From the NCBI RefSeq assembly GCF_000685015.1, contig NZ_BAYA01000005.1, positions 372,001 to 436,000 of the forward strand: 64,000 nt of DNA. Direction: 5' to 3'. Source of the stretch: Paraburkholderia bannensis NBRC 103871 (GTDB lineage Bacteria > Pseudomonadota > Gammaproteobacteria > Burkholderiales > Burkholderiaceae). The first letter of the stretch is position 1. Each line of letters begins with the position of its first letter. Made by a program: the position numbers and the translations under genes. The notes beneath the pieces were generated by a model, which was given only the letters and a program-made list of their open reading frames with translations, was not told where the DNA came from and searched no databases. Shown here piece after piece: positions 8,922-16,949 of this stretch.

Positions 8922-9711
8922 AGAACGCCGCGATGGCCTGCCACATCGCCACGGGATTCGAGTACATCGGGAAATGGCCGCAGTCCTCGATCTGCGCCAG
9001 CGCAACACCTTGCGCGCGCAACGAATCCAGATAGGACAGCGTGGCGTTCTGCGCGCCATACATGAACAGACGCGGACACGGCAGACCCAGGAACTTGCCC
9101 ATCAAATCGCCATGATCGGACAGCTCGACCATCGAGCGGAAGATCGGCCCCACGGCTTGCGCGCGCACCTTGTGGCGCAGGCTGGCTGCGTAGAGCGCGC
9201 TGGCGTACGCCGGCGCGTGACGCGTGCGCGCGATGAAATCGTCGAAGAAGTGTTCGTCGCTTGCACGCGCATGATCGACGATCTGGCGGCTGAGAAAGCA
9301 GTCCTCGGGCGCAATGTTGCCTTCGATATCGACAAAGCTGAGCACGCGCTGCGGATGCCGGTGCGCCAGCATCAACGCCGTCAGGCCGCCCATCGAATGG
9401 CCGACCAGATGAAAGCGTTCGAAGCCCGCATGGTCGATCATCGCCAGCGCCGTCTCCACCAGAAACGCAATGTCGATGCGCGCGAGATCGGCGCAATGCG
9501 TTGCGCCGCAACCCGGTGCGTCGCAGGCCAGAAACGCATGCCCGTCGAATTGCGCGTGGCGCACGATATCGGCGTAGTCCTCCTTGGTGGAGCCGAAGCC
9601 GTGCAGGAACACGATCGGCGCTTTGTCGCCGTCGCGATGGATCGCGCTCACCTCCAGCGCCGTGCCGTCAATCGTCAGCGCAATGCGCGCGTCCTTGAAC
9701 TGCTGAACCAT
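8878..9711 (-). CDS. Alpha/beta hydrolase
   Basis: A 277-residue cytoplasmic hydrolase. The oxyanion loop is HGFGS (37-41), the nucleophile elbow is GHSMGG with S106, and the base is probably the His of EDCGHFPM near residue 256. No signal peptide. It is the last gene of the minus-strand cluster 12971-8878: the aminotransferase ends 12 bases before it starts. In that setting it may open an ester, lactone or C-C bond in the same catabolic route (inference). Its C-terminal 44 bases are shared with the end of the convergent tannase gene, so the tail sequence after residue 262 may be poorly conserved. Confidence 0.88.
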   Translation of the reverse strand: MVQQFKDARIALTIDGTALEVSAIHRDGDKAPIVFLHGFGSTKEDYADIVRHAQFDGHAFLACDAPGCGATHCADLARIDIAFLVETALAMIDHAGFERFHLVGHSMGGLTALMLAHRHPQRVLSFVDIEGNIAPEDCFLSRQIVDHARASDEHFFDDFIARTRHAPAYASALYAASLRHKVRAQAVGPIFRSMVELSDHGDLMGKFLGLPCPRLFMYGAQNATLSYLDSLRAQGVALAQIEDCGHFPMYSNPVAMWQAIAAFFTASASRIRSSTRG

Positions 9712-9723
9712 GATTGCCCTCCT

Positions 9724-10938
9724 TCAGGCTTCGAGCGTGCCGCAGAATTGCTGGATCGCCGCGCACGCGCGTAGAAGCGCAGCGTCGTCCAGCGCGTAGG
9801 CGATGCGGACATAGGGGCCGAGTCCGAACGCGCTGCCATGCACGGTCGCCACGCCCGCTTCGTCGAGCAAGGCATTGACCACGTCCTCGTCGCTGGCCAG
9901 ACGTACGCCGCCGCGCGTCGTCTTGCCGAGCAACGCTGCGCATGACGCAAACGCATAGAACGCGCCTTGCGGCACATCGCAATGCAGGCCCGCTGCGTTC
10001 AACTGCGCGACCACGAGATCGCGGCGGCGCTGGAACACCGCGCGCGACTGCGCGATGAAGTCCTGCGGCCCGTCGAGCGCGGCCAGCGCGGCATGTTGCG
10101 AAATGCTCGACGCCCCCGAGGTTTGTTGTCCCTGCAACTTTTCCATTGCGTCGATAAGCCAGCGCGGCCCAGTCGCGAAACCGATGCGCCAGCCCGTCAT
10201 CGCGTAGGCCTTGGAGACGCCGTTCATCGTCAGGACGCGTTCGCGCAGACGCGGCTCCACCTGCGCGAGCGTGAAGAAAGCCACGCCATCGAAAATCAGG
10301 TGCTCGTAGATATCGTCCGACAACACCAGCACGTCGGGATGCGCGAACAATACTTCGGCCAGCTCCTGGAGTTCCGCGCGGCTGTATACCGCGCCCGTAG
10401 GGTTGGAAGGCGAATTGAGGATCAGCCAGCGGGTACGCGGCGTAATGGCGGCCTGCAACGCGGCGGGCGTGAGCTTGAAGCCGCTTGCCGCATCGCACGG
10501 CACGATGACGGCCTGCGCGCCGCATAGCTGCACGATCTCCGGGTAGCTGACCCAGTAGGGCGCGGGCACGATCACTTCGTCGCCCACGTTCAGCGTGGCG
10601 GCCAGCGCGTTGAAGATCACCTGTTTGCCGCCGCTGCATACCAGCGTGTCGCGCCAGTCGACCTCCAGGCCGTTCTCGCGGCGGAATTTTGCGGCGATGG
10701 CCTCGCGCAGCGCGCGCAACCCGGCAACCTGCGTATAACGCGTGTGACCCGCGCGAATCGCGGCAATGCCCGCTTCGCCGATATGCGCTGGCGTATCGAA
10801 ATCGGGTTCGCCCGCGCTCAGCGAGATCACCGGTTCGCCGCTTGCGCGGCGCGCCGCGACCCGGTCGATCACCTTGTAGGTGGCGGAAGGCTTCGCGGCG
10901 GCGAGAAATCGGTTCAGCGCCGGTTGGCTTGCACTCAT
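9724..10938 (-). CDS. Class I PLP-dependent aminotransferase
   Basis: A 404-residue enzyme of the aspartate aminotransferase superfamily. Visible motifs in order are AGEPDFDTP, NSPSNPTG, and the PLP lysine K243 in SKAYAMTGWRIGF. It would swap an amino group between an amino acid and a 2-oxo acid in the cytoplasm. The ATG at 10938 is chosen because GGAG lies eight bases upstream and it leaves an 11-base gap to the previous gene; a start at 10965 would overlap that gene. Three RraA-type aldolase genes precede it in the same operon. That arrangement fits making a 2-oxo acid that the aldolases then cleave. Specific donor unknown. Confidence 0.92.
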   Translation of the reverse strand: MSASQPALNRFLAAAKPSATYKVIDRVAARRASGEPVISLSAGEPDFDTPAHIGEAGIAAIRAGHTRYTQVAGLRALREAIAAKFRRENGLEVDWRDTLVCSGGKQVIFNALAATLNVGDEVIVPAPYWVSYPEIVQLCGAQAVIVPCDAASGFKLTPAALQAAITPRTRWLILNSPSNPTGAVYSRAELQELAEVLFAHPDVLVLSDDIYEHLIFDGVAFFTLAQVEPRLRERVLTMNGVSKAYAMTGWRIGFATGPRWLIDAMEKLQGQQTSGASSISQHAALAALDGPQDFIAQSRAVFQRRRDLVVAQLNAAGLHCDVPQGAFYAFASCAALLGKTTRGGVRLASDEDVVNALLDEAGVATVHGSAFGLGPYVRIAYALDDAALLRACAAIQQFCGTLEA

Positions 10939-10949
10939 GACGCGCTCCA

Positions 10950-11591
10950 TCACGCGGCCCTCCACTGCGAAAGGCCGAGCAGATCCAGCGTGGTCTTGCC
11001 TTCGCGCAGGCGCTCCATGATGCCCGCCTCCTTGTCCGCGCGCGCCTGCCCACGGCTGAGCGTCGCCTGCACGAGCGCTGCGGGGATGACGAGTACGCCG
11101 TCGTCGTCAGCCACGACCAGGTCGCCTGCCGCGACCGGCGTGCCGGTGAAACTCAGCGGCTGCCCCACCGACGGCGCGCTGGCCTTGATCGTGCCGCGCA
11201 TCGACACGCCGCGCGTGAACACCGGAAAGCGCCGCGCCGTGAGCGCCGCGATATCGCGCACGCCGCCGTCGATCACGAGGCCCGCGACGCCCGCCGCTTC
11301 GGCGGCCACGGTCAGCACTTCGCCCCAGTACCCGGCGACGAAGCCGCCCGTCGATACCACGAGCACGCTGCCGCGCGGCGCTTGCTCCATCGCAACGTGG
11401 ATTGCGAGGTTGTCGCCCGGCGAACATTCAAGCGGATATGCGGGGCCCGCCACGCTCGCGCCCGGCCAGATGGAGCGGATTGCCGGATCGACGGAACTCG
11501 TCAGGATTCCGCATGATTCATGCAGCGTCGAAGTGCCGAGCCTGCACGCCTGCTCCAATAGCGCCGCGTCATAGTGTCGAATCGTAGCCAT
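10950..11591 (-). CDS. RraA-family protein, aldolase/decarboxylase-like (copy 1)
   Basis: A 213-residue member of the RraA/HMG-CHA aldolase family, metal-dependent enzymes that split 4-hydroxy-4-methyl-2-oxoglutarate-type acids to pyruvate or decarboxylate oxaloacetate. The conserved RD pair is R112-D113 in GGVRD. The acidic partner 20 residues earlier is E91, where the two sister copies carry Asp, so this copy has E-x20-RD instead of D-x20-RD. It shares one base with the stop of copy 2 (TGATG). True E. coli RraA-type RNase E inhibition cannot be excluded, but the operon with an aminotransferase favours catabolism. Confidence 0.85.
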   Translation of the reverse strand: MATIRHYDAALLEQACRLGTSTLHESCGILTSSVDPAIRSIWPGASVAGPAYPLECSPGDNLAIHVAMEQAPRGSVLVVSTGGFVAGYWGEVLTVAAEAAGVAGLVIDGGVRDIAALTARRFPVFTRGVSMRGTIKASAPSVGQPLSFTGTPVAAGDLVVADDDGVLVIPAALVQATLSRGQARADKEAGIMERLREGKTTLDLLGLSQWRAA

Positions 11592-12280
11592 CAGGCTTTT
11601 CTCTGCAAATGGTGATAACCGAGCGCGGCGCGTGCCTCGCCCAACGTGCTGCCCTGTGCGATGGCATCGCGAATGCGCGCCTCGGTGGCCTCGATCGCGC
11701 GGGCGGTCTGCGCGACCTCCTCGGCCCGTGCTCGCGGCACGATCACGACGCCGTTCGCGTCGGCCACCACGATGTCACGCGCGGCCACGCGCACCGTGCC
11801 TATCCCGACCGTGGCGTTGACCGCTTCCACCTGCACGCGATCCTTGCCAGTGCGCATGAATCGCCCTCTGGTAAAGAGCGGATAGCGCTCGCCCAGCGCC
11901 TTCGTCACGTCGCGGCAGACGCCGTCGATCACCGTGCCCGCGATACCGCGCAGGCCCGCGTACTGGGTCATGATGTCGCCCCAGACCGTGCAATCGGTGC
12001 GGCCGTCGTTGTCGATCACGACGACGTCGCCCGGCGCGACCTCGTCGATGAAATCGCCAACTGTGCCCGGCGGCGTGCTAGCCGGTACGTACTTCACCGT
12101 GAAGGCCGGGCCGACGACCACGCGCGTATCGTCGGCGAGCGGCATGATGTCCAGCGCCTGGCCGTGCAGGCCGAGCTTGTCCAGCGCGTCGGAGACGCCT
12201 GGCGTGTCGAGTCCGTCGAACAGCGCGACCAGGTGCTGGTCTTCGGCGCTTTGTTTGGGCGGTTGCATAAGCGGTTGCAT
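11591..12280 (-). CDS. RraA-family aldolase/decarboxylase (copy 2)
   Basis: A 229-residue member of the same family, with D102 followed by R123-D124 (VIDGVCRD), a full D-x20-RD motif as in characterised HMG/CHA aldolases. This is the best of the three as an active pyruvate aldolase. A GTG at 12292 and ATGs at 12280 and 12268 are possible starts; 12280 is preferred because GGAG lies 11 bases upstream and the residue numbering then agrees with the family. The N-terminus carries a short direct repeat (GCGGTTGCAT twice on the plus strand) that encodes MQP repeats. It lies between two paralogues with almost no spacing. Confidence 0.83.
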   Translation of the reverse strand: MQPLMQPPKQSAEDQHLVALFDGLDTPGVSDALDKLGLHGQALDIMPLADDTRVVVGPAFTVKYVPASTPPGTVGDFIDEVAPGDVVVIDNDGRTDCTVWGDIMTQYAGLRGIAGTVIDGVCRDVTKALGERYPLFTRGRFMRTGKDRVQVEAVNATVGIGTVRVAARDIVVADANGVVIVPRARAEEVAQTARAIEATEARIRDAIAQGSTLGEARAALGYHHLQRKA

Positions 12281-12296
12281 GAGCGCGCTCACTCCA

Positions 12297-12971
12297 TCAA
12301 GAACGTTGAGCCTGCGGGGCCGCGATGGCCTCGAATTCCTTGTCGTGCATGACTTCGGCGACAGAGCGCCCGGCCCGCACGGCCGCGACCATGCCGTCCT
12401 GACGCCGCGCGATGCGTTCGCCCAGGTCGAGCACGGCTTCGATGCGCGCGGCAGGCACGAAGACCGTGCCGCAGCGGTCGGCGATCACGTAGTCGTCCTC
12501 ATGCACGGTGACGCCCGCGACCTCGACCGCGCAGCCCGAGTCGAGCTGGATCACGCGGTTGCGCGCGCTGATCATCGTCACGCCGCGCCCATAGACGGGA
12601 TAGCCCACCGCTTCGCTGCCCTCGATATCGCGGCTCATGCCGTCGATCACCGAGCCGCGAATGCGCCTTGCCGTGGCCGCGTTGGCGAGAATGTCGCCCC
12701 AGCACGAAATACCCTGCGCGCCGCCCGCGATCACCAGCACGCGGTCGTCCGTGGTGACGGCGTCGATGACCGGCGAAATCAGGTGGACGGTGGGCTGCGC
12801 GTCGCTCTTGGGGCCGAGCAGGATGGTGCTCGCGCGGCCCACGATCTTCGGGCAGTCCCACAGCGGCCGCAGGCCGAACGTCGCGCCAGCGAGGCCGAGA
12901 AAGTCGAGGGCATCGGACACGGTGTTCGTGTCCAGCGCCGCGAGGCGATCGAGCAAGGGGGTCGAGTTCAT
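12297..12971 (-). CDS. RraA-family aldolase/decarboxylase (copy 3), first gene of the operon
   Basis: A 224-residue RraA-family protein with D93 and R114-D115 (VIDGMSRD), again D-x20-RD. The frame stays open far upstream across the divergent LysR gene, but the ATG at 12971 begins a normal family N-terminus (LLDRLAALDTNTVSDALDFLG). It is promoter-proximal: the divergent LysR gene starts at 13110, with an inverted repeat in between at 13048-13068. The three paralogues differ enough that they may form a hetero-oligomer or act on different substrates. Catalytic assignment is by family only. Confidence 0.85.
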   Translation of the reverse strand: MNSTPLLDRLAALDTNTVSDALDFLGLAGATFGLRPLWDCPKIVGRASTILLGPKSDAQPTVHLISPVIDAVTTDDRVLVIAGGAQGISCWGDILANAATARRIRGSVIDGMSRDIEGSEAVGYPVYGRGVTMISARNRVIQLDSGCAVEVAGVTVHEDDYVIADRCGTVFVPAARIEAVLDLGERIARRQDGMVAAVRAGRSVAEVMHDKEFEAIAAPQAQRS

Positions 12972-13047
12972 CGCGCTTGTTTCCGTGGATTTCCGTTGAA
13001 AAGTGCGACAATCCTCGCCTTGCGCCCCTGATATGTAAATTTCGCAC

Positions 13048-13068
13048 TTCGTATCTGCGTGATACGAA
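13048..13068. promoter_or_regulatory. Perfect inverted repeat between the RraA operon and its LysR gene
   Basis: TTCGTAT (13048-13054) and ATACGAA (13062-13068) are separated by seven bases. An outer ATTTCG/CGAAAT pair at 13039-13044 and 13065-13070 adds to the symmetry. The dyad has the T-N11-A character of LysR sites and sits about 77 bases upstream of the RraA copy 3 start. Role inferred from position. Confidence 0.6.
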
Positions 13069-13109
13069 ATCCGGAACAGGCGCTTTCTCCGCTCGCCAGG
13101 CAGACGACC

Positions 13110-14027
13110 ATGAACCAGACCATCGATTTCCGGCTGATCCGCCAGCTCTGGATGTTTCTCGCCGTCGCGGAGGAACAGCACTTCGGACGCGCCGCACAGC
13201 GGCTGAACATGTCCCAGCCGCCGCTCACCGAGCAGATCAAGGTGCTCGAACAGTCGCTCAAGCTGCAACTGTTCATTCGCTCGCGCCAGGGCACGCAGCT
13301 CAGCCCCGCGGGCGCCGCGATCCTGCCCGCCGTGCGGCAGTTCGCGGGCCAGGTGGAGCGGCTGGAGCGCGTGGTGCGCGAGGTGGCGGCCGGGCAGACC
13401 GGCGTGCTGCATGTGGGGGCGATCACGTCCGCGATGCTGGAGACGGTGCCGCCCGTGCTCGACGCGCTCAAGCGCGCGCATCCGGATCTGAGCGTGTTCG
13501 TGAAGGAAATCGACAGTGTGGACGCCGTGCCGCAACTGGAGGCGGGAGAGCTGGATCTCGCCTTCGTGCGGGTGGACGGCGAAGTAGGCGGCGCAATCGC
13601 GACGCTGCCGCTCGCCGAGGATCGCCTCGCCGTGGCGCTGCCGCGCGATCATGCGCTCGCGGCGTTGCCGCGCGTGCGGCTGCAGTCGCTGGCCGAAGAA
13701 CAACTGGTGATGTCGTCGCGCCAGGTCAGCCCGGTCTATTTCGACATGCTCACCGCCGTGTGCCGCTCGCACGGGCTGACGCCGCGCGTCACGCACGAGG
13801 TGCGTTCGGTCACTTCGCAGATCGCCTATGTGGGCTGCGGGCAGGGCGTGGCGCTGGTGCCCGCGTCGATGCGACGGCTCGCGCCGGAAAACGTCGTCGT
13901 GCGGCCCCTGAAGGAAAAAGTCATGGTGGTGACGGCGGCATTGCTCTGGAATCCTGAACGTCACCATCCGATGGTGGATGAAGTGCTGGCTTTCGTGCGC
14001 AAGCGCAAGACCAGGCCCTCAGCCTGA
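13110..14027 (+). CDS. LysR-type transcriptional regulator, divergent from the RraA operon
   Basis: A 305-residue LysR protein. The winged helix is EEQHFGRAAQRLNMSQPPLTEQIKVLEQSLK, and the effector domain follows from about residue 90. The N-terminal pattern (EEQHFGRAA, SQPPLTEQI) is that of the CatR/BenM/CbbR-like class that governs aromatic and organic-acid catabolism. The ATG at 13110 is preferred to one at 13059 because the latter would add a non-conserved 17-residue tail running into the inverted repeat. It most likely activates the operon 12971-8878 in response to the pathway substrate or a product. Confidence 0.92.
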   Translation: MNQTIDFRLIRQLWMFLAVAEEQHFGRAAQRLNMSQPPLTEQIKVLEQSLKLQLFIRSRQGTQLSPAGAAILPAVRQFAGQVERLERVVREVAAGQTGVLHVGAITSAMLETVPPVLDALKRAHPDLSVFVKEIDSVDAVPQLEAGELDLAFVRVDGEVGGAIATLPLAEDRLAVALPRDHALAALPRVRLQSLAEEQLVMSSRQVSPVYFDMLTAVCRSHGLTPRVTHEVRSVTSQIAYVGCGQGVALVPASMRRLAPENVVVRPLKEKVMVVTAALLWNPERHHPMVDEVLAFVRKRKTRPSA

Positions 14028-14038
14028 GCGCCGCCGCA

Positions 14039-14959
14039 CTACTCGCCGATCATCGCTGGAATGCGCGCCTTCAACGCATCGATCGCCACGCGCGTCTTGG
14101 CGCGCAGATGGCGCTCTTTTGGCCAGACCGCGTAGATCTCCTGCGAACGCACGCGATAGCTGTCGAGCACCGGCACGAGCGCCCCGCTCTGCGCGAAGCG
14201 CGTGAGCAGCCAGCACGGCAGCCACGCCAGCCCATAGCCGTCGATCGCCGCCGCGGCAATCGCCTGGATATCGTCCATGCTGATCTGCGAGCGCAGGGGC
14301 GGAGCTGGCTTCACGACGCCGTCGGTGCCCATCGGCCCCTGCGCGCCCCACCACGGCGCGACATTGCCGCCGCTCGAATACGCAATGCCGATGTGACCGG
14401 CAAGATCGTCGAGGCTCGCTGGCGTGCCGTATTGCGCGAGGTACGCAGGCGACGCACCGATCACCACATGCTGCGTGCCCAGACGCCTTGCCGCCAGCGT
14501 GGTGCTGTCGCGCAACTCGCCGATACGCACGGCCAGGTCGATGCCTTCTTCGACTAGATCGGTCATGCGATCCGTAAAAGACAGGTCGATCTGGAGTTTC
14601 GGGTACTGCCGCGCCAGGTCGAGCAGCACCGGCGCGACGCACAGGTGCCCGAAGGCTTCCGGCACGCTCACGCGCAGGCGGCCAGTAGGTTCGATGCCGC
14701 TATGGTCGAGCGCCGCCTGCGCATTGTCGAGTTCGGCGAGCGCGCGCACGCAGCCTTCGTAATACGCCTGGCCTTCCGCCGTGAGCGACTGGCTGCGCGT
14801 GCTGCGATGGATGAGCCGCGCGCCAAGCCGCGTTTCCAGCCGGGCAATCGCCTTGCCGACCGCCGAGCGTGTGAGGTTCATGCGCTCGGCCGCAAGGGCA
14901 AAGCTGCCCGCCTCCACCACCTGCACGAAGGTGGCCACGCCGTCGAGATTGTCCGTCAT
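14039..14959 (-). CDS. LysR-type transcriptional regulator, divergent from an MFS pump
   Basis: A 306-residue LysR protein of the CrgA/DmlR-like group, with the HTH GSFALAAERMNLTRSAVGKAIARLETRLG and an effector domain holding FTDRMTDLVEEGIDLAVRIG. It is convergent with the previous LysR gene (11-base gap) and divergent from the MFS gene at 15079. Two inverted repeats lie in that gap. It probably represses or activates the pump in response to a transported compound (inference). Confidence 0.92.
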   Translation of the reverse strand: MTDNLDGVATFVQVVEAGSFALAAERMNLTRSAVGKAIARLETRLGARLIHRSTRSQSLTAEGQAYYEGCVRALAELDNAQAALDHSGIEPTGRLRVSVPEAFGHLCVAPVLLDLARQYPKLQIDLSFTDRMTDLVEEGIDLAVRIGELRDSTTLAARRLGTQHVVIGASPAYLAQYGTPASLDDLAGHIGIAYSSGGNVAPWWGAQGPMGTDGVVKPAPPLRSQISMDDIQAIAAAAIDGYGLAWLPCWLLTRFAQSGALVPVLDSYRVRSQEIYAVWPKERHLRAKTRVAIDALKARIPAMIGE

Positions 14960-14976
14960 TGCCTGCGCCGGTTATT

Positions 14977-15034
14977 GGTTCCATTCAGGAACCTATCGTG
15001 GGAACGAAACACGTCAATAAGGGAATTATATTCC
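14977..15034. promoter_or_regulatory. Two inverted repeats in the LysR/MFS divergent region
   Basis: GGTTCC (14977-14982) and GGAACC (14988-14993) form one dyad. GGAAT (15022-15026) and ATTCC (15030-15034) form a second, with a further GGGAAC half-site at 15000-15005. The shared GGAA core and placement suggest two binding sites for the adjacent LysR regulator, the second close to the MFS promoter. Not tested. Confidence 0.55.
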
Positions 15035-15078
15035 TCTAGACTGCTCTGCAACATCCCTCTCCCTTTCCGGAGTCCGAC

Positions 15079-16671
15079 ATGCAGATCAATGAAATCGAAC
15101 GGGACGCAGTCGAGGTCACCTCGACTGCCGCCAAGTCACCCATAGAGCCGCCCATACCGTTGCGTCCGCAACGAAACACCATCGCACTGATCGCCGTCTG
15201 TCTCGCGGCGATGATGTTCTCGCTGGAAATCTCCAGCGTGCCGGTCATCCTGCCGACACTCGAAGTCGTGCTGCACGGCGACTTCAAGCAGATTCAATGG
15301 ATCATGAACGCCTACACCATCGCCTGCACGACGGTGCTCATGGCGACCGGCACGCTTGCGGATCGCTTCGGCCGCAAGCGCATCTTTATCGGCGCGATTC
15401 TGTTGTTCGGCATTGCGTCATGGCTGTGCGGCCTCGCGTGGAACTCGGCCGTGCTGATCGCGAGCCGCGCTGTGCAGGGCGCAAGCGGCGGCGCGATGCT
15501 CATTTGCCTCGTGGCCGTGCTGTCGCATCAGTTCCCGCAGGGCGCGGCGCGTGCGCGGGCCTTCAGCGTGTGGGGCATTGTGCTCGGCATCGGGCTGGGA
15601 TTCGGGCCGATCGTGGGCGGCGCGATCGTCGCGCTCGCCAACTGGAAATGGGTGTTCTGGATCCACGTGGGTCTTGCCGTGGCGACGCTCGCGCTGGCCG
15701 TGGCCGGTGTGCAGGAATCGCGCGACCCGCAGGCGCGCAGGCTGGATGTGTGGGGCATGGCCACGCTTTCGGCGGCGATCCTGGGCTTCGTATGGTTCAT
15801 CACGCAGGGCGGCGACAGCGGCTTCACGAGCGCATCGGGCCTCGCGATCCTGGCGGCGAGCGCCGCGAGCCTCGCCGTGTTCTACGCGGTGGAAACGCGC
15901 ATCGCGCATCCGATGTTCGACTTCTCGGTGTTCAAGGTGCGCAACTTCTCGGGCGCGCTGCTGGGTTCGGTCGGCATGAACTTCAGCTTCTGGGCCTTCA
16001 TCATTTACCTGCCGATCTATTTCCAGCGCGCCCTCGGCGAAGGGCCGGTCGCGGCGGGGCTATCGCTGCTCGCCTATACGCTGCCCACGCTCGTGTTTCC
16101 GCCCATCGGCGAGCGCCTCGCGCTGCGTTACCGCGCGGCGACGGTCATTCCCGCCGGGCTGCTCACCATTGGCCTGGGCTTCTTCCTGATGTGGGTGGGC
16201 AGCCGGATCGGCGACGCCAGCGGCCTGGCCGTGCTGCCCGGCTGCCTGCTCGCGGGCGCGGGCCTGGGGCTGACCAACACGCCGGTTACGAACACGACGA
16301 CCGGCTCGGTCAGCGCCGAGCGCGCGGGCATGGCGTCCGGCATCGACATGAGCGCGCGCATGATTACGCTCGCCATCAATATCGCGTTGATGGGCCTGTT
16401 GCTGGTGCAGGGCGTGGGCGCGAAATTACAGGCGGCGCTGGGCGCGGTTTCCGCTGACGTGCAGTGGAATGCCCTGGCGAGCCGCGTCGCGGCAGGCGAC
16501 CTCGTGCCCGCGGAATCGGCCGCGATCATGAGCGCGGAACGTTTCGAATCGATTAGCCGCAACGCGCTGATTCACGGCTTTGGCGGACTCATGCTTTATG
16601 GGGCGACAGCAGTGAGCCTGCTGGCCATCTTGAGCTTTTGCGTTTTCCGCTTAAAACAAACCAAATCCTGA
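15079..16671 (+). CDS. DHA2-family MFS transporter (14 TM)
   Basis: A 530-residue inner-membrane drug/proton antiporter. A roughly 45-residue hydrophilic N-terminus is followed by 14 predicted helices. The family A-loop motif GTLADRFGRKRIF is present, as is the antiporter motif C region with GIGLGFGPIVGG. Such proteins export cationic or aromatic compounds using the proton gradient. The start has TCCGGAGTCCGAC upstream. It is divergent from the LysR gene 14039-14959. No adaptor or outer-membrane gene is adjacent, so it probably works alone at the inner membrane. Substrate unknown. Confidence 0.9.
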   Translation: MQINEIERDAVEVTSTAAKSPIEPPIPLRPQRNTIALIAVCLAAMMFSLEISSVPVILPTLEVVLHGDFKQIQWIMNAYTIACTTVLMATGTLADRFGRKRIFIGAILLFGIASWLCGLAWNSAVLIASRAVQGASGGAMLICLVAVLSHQFPQGAARARAFSVWGIVLGIGLGFGPIVGGAIVALANWKWVFWIHVGLAVATLALAVAGVQESRDPQARRLDVWGMATLSAAILGFVWFITQGGDSGFTSASGLAILAASAASLAVFYAVETRIAHPMFDFSVFKVRNFSGALLGSVGMNFSFWAFIIYLPIYFQRALGEGPVAAGLSLLAYTLPTLVFPPIGERLALRYRAATVIPAGLLTIGLGFFLMWVGSRIGDASGLAVLPGCLLAGAGLGLTNTPVTNTTTGSVSAERAGMASGIDMSARMITLAINIALMGLLLVQGVGAKLQAALGAVSADVQWNALASRVAAGDLVPAESAAIMSAERFESISRNALIHGFGGLMLYGATAVSLLAILSFCVFRLKQTKS

Positions 16672-16898
16672 GCGCGACCCGACGCCACCAGAAAATCGCC
16701 GCCGATTATTCCGCGCGGCGATGTTGCGCAAACGCGACTGCAAAACGCGCCAAATTGCGCACGCGCGGCGCGGCAAGACCTTGCGAGCGTTATTACATCT
16801 GCCTTGCCGGGATTTATTTCAGTTTTTTGAATCGATTGCTCCAGTTTCAGGAAGAGACCGTGCGGCAGCCAAGGCGCATTTCCGTCAAATGCCTTTTC

Positions 16899-16904
16899 TA
16901 TACT
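16899..16904 (+). promoter_or_regulatory. Probable -10 element of the porin gene
   Basis: TATACT lies 46 bases before the GTG start of the porin, leaving room for a leader with the ACTGGAG ribosome-binding site. No good -35 hexamer was found at the right distance. The remaining part of the 278-base gap from 16672 shows no open frame or terminator. Confidence 0.35.
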
Positions 16905-16949
16905 CGCCGTCGTCTCAACCCAGCATCCCTATAGAACTGGAGTCACACA

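Noticed and set aside
12972-13967. Upstream extension of the RraA copy 3 frame across the LysR gene
   Set aside because: The added residues are antisense to the LysR coding region and not RraA-like; the ATG at 12971 gives a normal family N-terminus.
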